This document shows, one piece after another, positions 62,101 to 64,000 of a DNA stretch of 64,000 nucleotides; positions within the stretch are counted from its first letter, which is position 1; every line of letters begins with the position of its first letter. Where the stretch lies: positions 129,290 to 193,289 of the forward strand of contig NZ_CP046196.1 of NCBI RefSeq assembly GCF_012569045.1, written 5' to 3'. The translations under genes and the position numbers were made by a program. The notes beneath the pieces were generated by a model. The model was not told the DNA's origin. It did no database searches and saw nothing but the letters and a program-made list of their open reading frames with translations. The DNA is from Enterobacteriaceae endosymbiont of Donacia sparganii. Its GTDB lineage: Bacteria; Pseudomonadota; Gammaproteobacteria; Enterobacterales; Enterobacteriaceae.

Positions 62101-62350
62101 CAGGTTTTTCTTTTTCTATAATTTTAGAAATAATTTTCCAATTCATAGGTTCTATATAAGTAATATCAGAAACATTAGGATCAGTCATAATAGTAGCTGG
62201 ATTAGAATTAACTAAAATTAAATTATATCCTTCTTCTTTTAAAGCTCTACATGCTTGAGTACCAGAGTAATCAAATTCACAAGCTTGTCCAATAATAATT
62301 GGCCCAGCTCCTAAAATCATAATATTTTTTATATCAGTACGTTTCGGCAT
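59123..62350 (-). CDS. carB: carbamoyl-phosphate synthase large subunit
   Basis: CarB makes carbamoyl phosphate from ammonia, bicarbonate and two ATP, for arginine and pyrimidines. It has 1075 residues (E. coli 1073). Both ATP-grasp halves are well kept ([20 protein letters not shown] and [18 protein letters not shown]), as is [20 protein letters not shown]. In the C-terminal allosteric domain several UMP-binding residues are changed (E. coli G976 to Asp, K993 to Gln, T1017 to Ile) while K954, T974, T977, N1015 and the ornithine-site T1042 are kept. It starts one base after the carA stop. Confidence 0.98.
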   Translation of the reverse strand: MPKRTDIKNIMILGAGPIIIGQACEFDYSGTQACRALKEEGYNLILVNSNPATIMTDPNVSDITYIEPMNWKIISKIIEKEKPDVILPTMGGQTALNCILELHKNNILNKFNVKTIGVSIDTINKAENRFYFANIIKDLGFNVPNSFIVHNMNEAINYIKKINFPCIIRPSFTMGGSGGGIANNIIEFKKICKNGLDLSPNNELIIDESLIGWKEYEMEIIRDKNGNSIIICSIENIDPMGIHTGDSITVAPAQTLSDKEYQIMRNASISIIEAMGIESGGANVQFAINPITGKLIVIEMNPRVSRSSALASKATGFPIAKISAKLSIGYTLDELINDITSNHITAAFEPSIDYIVTKIPRFNFEKFNNVNDRLTTQMKSVGEVMSIGRSFQESIQKALCSLEIGIDGFKSKINLIKNKKNYNLIIKELKKPGPDRIRFVADAIRIGISVKEIHNFSKIDPWFLFQIEDLINIEEKIKILGIKYLHNKKNFFQLKKKGFSDGRIADLLNISEKEIRNLRYKLNIHPVYKRVDTCSAEFKTNTAYIYSTYEIESEANPSNNKKKIIILGSGPNRIGQGIEFDYCCVHASMILRKHNFETIMINCNPETVSTDYDISDRLYFEPITLENILEIIRIEKPQGVIVQYGGQTPLNLAKELENEGINIIGTSPKSIDLAENRKKFQHIINTLKLKQSPNFIVKNLDKALEKANIIGYPIIVRPSYVLGGRFMKIVYNENNLKKYYLLNIKNNISVLLEKFLDNAIEIDVDAICDKKNVFIGGIMEHIEQVGIHSGDSACSFPTRTLSKDILNNIKIQTKKLAIKINVCGLINIQFAIKNKEIYIIEVNPRASRTIPFISKAINIPLAKIGALVMIGKTLLELNLQKEIIPPYFSVKEVILPFNKFNNIDPILGPEMRSTGEVMGIGFSFAEAFYKAMLGTKVYIKKKGIVLISIQDQDKKLIFPLIKKLINYGYIIEATYDTAKFLQKLNLSVKIVRQSTEKEPNIINFIKNKRYTYIINTIQETNSTHNSKLIRILALQNNIYYSTTINGVIATVISMQNNFKKRVFSLQELHKMLLKK

Positions 62351-62351
62351 T

Positions 62352-63509
62352 TTATAATCTCTTATATTTTATTACACAATATTTTTGAATTAATTCTATA
62401 AAATAATCAAATAAAATAGATGCATCATGTGGTCCTGGACTAGCTTCTGGATGTCCTTGAAAACCAAAAACAGGTTTATTTATAAAATGAATTCCTTGTA
62501 TAGTATTATCAAATAAAGATTTATGTGTTATTTTTAAGTTTTTAGGAAAATTATTTATATCAATAGTAAATCCATGATTTTGAGTAGTAATTAAAACTTT
62601 ATTATTTTTTAAATCTTTAACAGGATGATTACTACCATGATGCCCTATATCCATTTTTTTTATTTTTGCTCCACTTGCAATAGCTAATATTTGATGACCA
62701 AAACAAACACCAAAAATTGGAATATTTGTTGTTAATATTTTTTTTATATTCTTTATTATAGAAAAACATGGTCTAGGATCTCCTGGACCATTAGATAAAA
62801 AAATACCATCGGGATTTAATAACATTATTTCTTTATAGCTAGTAAAAGCAGATATAACTGTAACTTTACATTTTCTATCAACAAACATTTTTAAAATACT
62901 GGTTTTTACACCAAAATCTAATACTATAATATGCATTGAAAATAAATATTTTTTAATTATTTTAATATTTTTATTTCCTTCAATCCAAGAATAATTTACA
63001 GTTGTTGTAATATCTTTAATTAAATTTAATCCCTGTAATCCATTAAAATAATTAATTTTTTTTATAATATTTTTATAATTAAAATATTTTTCAGTAACAA
63101 TTAATCCTATTTTATTTATTTTTTTATTACGTATTAATCTAGTTAAATATCGAGTGTCTATTCCTTCAATAGCAACAATATTATTTTTTTTTAAAAATAT
63201 ATCTAATTTTTCTGTACTACGATAGTTACTTGATATTTTTGATAAATTATTAATAATAAGTCCTTTTAAATAAATTTTTGATGATTCATTATCTTCAGAA
63301 TTAATACCTGTATTACCAATATGAGGATATGTAAAAGTTAAAATTTGTTTATAATAAGAAGGATCAGTAATTATTTCTTGATAACCAGTAATAGCAGTAT
63401 TAAATACTATTTCTCCTATAACTATTCCATTAACTCCTATAGATTTTCCAAAAAGCTTAGTTCCATCTTCCATTAATACTATGGCTTGATTATTCAATTT
63501 ATTCTCCAA
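62352..63509 (-). CDS. carA: carbamoyl-phosphate synthase small subunit (glutaminase)
   Basis: CarA hydrolyses glutamine and channels ammonia to CarB. It has 385 residues (E. coli 382). The glutaminase active site is complete: nucleophile Cys in [11 protein letters not shown] and His/Glu in [14 protein letters not shown]. The N-terminal domain starts [18 protein letters not shown] and contains [11 protein letters not shown]. It is first in the carA-carB operon. An AAATTGGAG-like ribosome site precedes the ATG. dapB, upstream in E. coli, is absent. Confidence 0.98.
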   Translation of the reverse strand: MENKLNNQAIVLMEDGTKLFGKSIGVNGIVIGEIVFNTAITGYQEIITDPSYYKQILTFTYPHIGNTGINSEDNESSKIYLKGLIINNLSKISSNYRSTEKLDIFLKKNNIVAIEGIDTRYLTRLIRNKKINKIGLIVTEKYFNYKNIIKKINYFNGLQGLNLIKDITTTVNYSWIEGNKNIKIIKKYLFSMHIIVLDFGVKTSILKMFVDRKCKVTVISAFTSYKEIMLLNPDGIFLSNGPGDPRPCFSIIKNIKKILTTNIPIFGVCFGHQILAIASGAKIKKMDIGHHGSNHPVKDLKNNKVLITTQNHGFTIDINNFPKNLKITHKSLFDNTIQGIHFINKPVFGFQGHPEASPGPHDASILFDYFIELIQKYCVIKYKRL

Positions 63510-63853
63510 AATTTACAATAATTTATATAAAAATATATTTTTAAAAAATTAATTATATTTAATTTTAATATTTTTACTATTTTTTATATAAAATTATAAT
63601 ATATAATATTTATATAAAAAAATAATATTTAAAATTAATAATAGATATAAATTAACTTTAAAAATTAAATTTAATATATTAATATTAAATATTATTATTT
63701 TATAATTTGTAAAAAAAGATTTTTATAAGATAATTTTTTATAAATAAAATATTTAATATAGATTATTAGTAAAATAATTAATAAAAAATATAAAATTAAT
63801 ATTTTTAAAAAATACTCTCTTTATAAAAAAATAAAAAGAGAGTAAATTATTAT
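63510..63853. other. spacer between ilvC and carA
   Basis: 344 bases of almost pure A/T on the leader side of carA. The ilvC terminator (63813-63844) occupies the far end. No ArgR or PurR-type operator, riboswitch or small gene can be recognised; the carA promoter must lie here but I cannot place it. Confidence 0.6.
63813..63844 (-). terminator. terminator of ilvC
   Basis: A 10-bp stem TACTCTCTTT/AAAGAGAGTA (63813-63822, 63835-63844) with a 12-base loop, starting nine bases after the ilvC stop. On the minus strand it is followed by ATTTTTTAAAAAT, providing a U-tract. Confidence 0.8.
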
Positions 63854-64000
63854 TTATAATTTAAAATTAGTTAAAGATTTCATATGAATCATATAACTTC
63901 TTAAGAGATAACCTATTTTTTCAATAGGATGATTTCTAATATTATAATTTAAATCACGTAAATATTTATTTTTTATGCATTTATTTTTTATTTTTGAAAT
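63854..64000 (-). CDS. ilvC: ketol-acid reductoisomerase, C-terminal end (cut by window edge)
   Basis: Partial gene: the last 48 residues and stop, with the remainder outside the window. The segment LRDLNYNIRNHPIEKIGYLL followed by RSYMIHMKSL aligns with the end of E. coli IlvC ([20 protein letters not shown], then RGYMTDMK). IlvC catalyses the second step of valine and isoleucine synthesis. The long C-terminus is that of the class II enzymes of enterics. The call rests on this short match only. Confidence 0.87.
   Translation of the reverse strand: MSKIKNKCIKNKYLRDLNYNIRNHPIEKIGYLLRSYMIHMKSLTNFKL

Overview
The window comes from a very AT-rich, strongly reduced genome of a gammaproteobacterium, most like an insect nutritional endosymbiont of the Enterobacterales (Buchnera/Blochmannia grade). 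The evidence is that nearly every gene is a recognisable orthologue of an E. coli housekeeping gene, proteins are Lys/Asn/Ile-rich, intergenic DNA is almost pure A/T, and no mobile element, phage, CRISPR or transporter island is visible. The exact taxon cannot be fixed from this window. Blocks of E. coli-like gene order survive, but with single genes cut out of them.

Layout. 1-3761: start of gyrA, then mutS and ybhL, all on the minus strand. 3896-17134: a dcw cluster reduced to rsmH-murE-murF-mraY-murD-murG-murC-ddlB, a convergent dciA-like gene, then secA. 17126-20483: an 82-bp perfect palindrome, then dnaJ and dnaK with a sigma32 promoter. 20650-27581: pepA, valS, argI, potD. 27743-33503: tRNA-Asn, prmB-aroC, a peroxiredoxin, secD-secF. 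33551-39076: rsmC, apaH-apaG-rsmA-surA, djlA. 39079-45907: acpS-era-rnc-lepB-lepA, prlC. 45908-56529: rlmB-miaA-mutL, tRNA-Gly, orn, psd, epmA, efp, epmB, groEL-groES, tRNA-Phe (94-95 min of E. coli, still largely collinear). 56614-64000: ompA, ygfZ, carB-carA, end of ilvC.

How it fits together. The cytoplasmic and lipid-linked steps of peptidoglycan precursor synthesis are kept, while all fts genes and lpxC are gone from their usual places. Protein export (SecA, SecDF, LepB, SurA), chaperones (DnaK/J, DjlA, GroELS), ribosome maturation (RsmA, RsmH, RsmC, RlmB, Era, RNase III) and the complete EF-P lysylation set are kept. Nutritional genes visible are carAB and argI (arginine), aroC (aromatics) and ilvC (branched chain), the usual output of a sap- or blood-feeder symbiont.

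I see no unknown multi-gene system. The most notable signals are the perfect palindrome joining the secA and dnaJ stop codons, the dciA-like helicase-loader gene beside secA, altered regulatory or catalytic residues (CarB UMP site, MiaA P-loop, MutS His728, ArgI Arg319, Era GxxG), dyads inside both heat-shock promoters, coordinated loss of pdxA/pdxJ and of lpxC/lptD, and a 75-residue tail on OmpA.
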